A DNA stretch of 6,949 bases from Azoarcus sp. Lineage in GTDB: Bacteria > Pseudomonadota > Gammaproteobacteria > Burkholderiales > Rhodocyclaceae. Where the stretch lies: positions 1 through 6,949 of the forward strand of contig JAIRWW010000305.1 in assembly GCA_031268685.1 (NCBI GenBank), written 5' to 3'. The notes beneath the pieces are model-generated. The model was not told where the DNA came from, ran no database searches, and saw only the letters and a program-made list of their open reading frames with translations. Shown here in pieces: positions 6,841 through 6,949 of this stretch. Made by a program: the position numbers and the translations under genes. Each line of letters opens with the position of its first letter. Positions within the stretch are counted from its first letter, which is position 1.

Positions 6841-6949
6841 ACGAAAGCGCGCGCGTGGGCGGCCATACCGCCCGCCGCCGCTTCGGCCAGAACTTCCTCA
6901 CCGACCCCGGCATCATCGCCCGCATCGTTGCGGCAATTAGCCCGCAAGC
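6837..6949 (+). CDS. rsmA: 16S rRNA (adenine-N6,N6)-dimethyltransferase RsmA/KsgA (partial, N-terminus only)
   Basis: RsmA dimethylates two adjacent adenines, A1518 and A1519 in E. coli numbering, in the terminal 16S rRNA hairpin during late 30S assembly, using S-adenosylmethionine. Only 37 complete codons are inside the window. They include the diagnostic RRRFGQNFLTDPGIIARIV segment (13-31), which matches the start of KsgA proteins, where the RFGQNFL motif lies at the front of the SAM-binding domain. The methyltransferase motifs themselves lie beyond the right edge. The ATG shares four bases (ATGA) with the pdxA stop, and there is no strong separate ribosome binding site, so translation is probably coupled to pdxA. 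The position after pdxA matches the E. coli lptD-surA-pdxA-rsmA order and supports the call. Confidence 0.92.
   Translation, partial: MNESARVGGHTARRRFGQNFLTDPGIIARIVAAISPQ

Overview
The window looks like a core chromosomal segment of a GC-rich Gram-negative proteobacterium. A betaproteobacterium is most likely, because the lptD-surA-pdxA-rsmA order and a divergent AmgK-type sugar kinase beside lptD are arrangements known from beta- and gammaproteobacteria. This placement is an inference from gene order and remembered protein similarity. I see no mobile element, CRISPR array, tRNA or rRNA.

Left part (1-1733, minus strand): a low-affinity phosphate transporter of the PitA type, whose C-terminal part lies beyond the left edge, sits 15 bases downstream of an AmgK-like kinase of the peptidoglycan-recycling pathway. 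The two read in the same direction and are probably co-transcribed. The kinase is often followed by the nucleotidyltransferase murU; here pitA takes that place.

Divergent control region (about 1734-1870): roughly 137 bases separate the kinase from lptD. It holds an imperfect 21-base direct repeat, a perfect 7-base inverted repeat with TAGAAT on both strands, and a good ribosome binding site in front of a probable TTG start for lptD.

Right part (1871 to the end, plus strand): lptD (LPS insertion at the outer membrane), surA (periplasmic chaperone for outer-membrane proteins, including LptD), pdxA (vitamin B6 biosynthesis) and the first 37 codons of rsmA (16S rRNA dimethyltransferase). Gaps are 52 and 49 bases, then a 4-base ATGA overlap, so this is probably one operon. 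The theme is envelope biogenesis: LptD places LPS in the outer membrane, SurA escorts LptD to its assembly machine, and the divergent kinase recycles cell-wall sugars. pdxA and rsmA are housekeeping partners that travel with lptD and surA.

I found no new biological system. The points most worth a second look are the structured divergent promoter region, the unusual cysteine pattern of LptD, the TTG start, and the pitA-amgK pairing.
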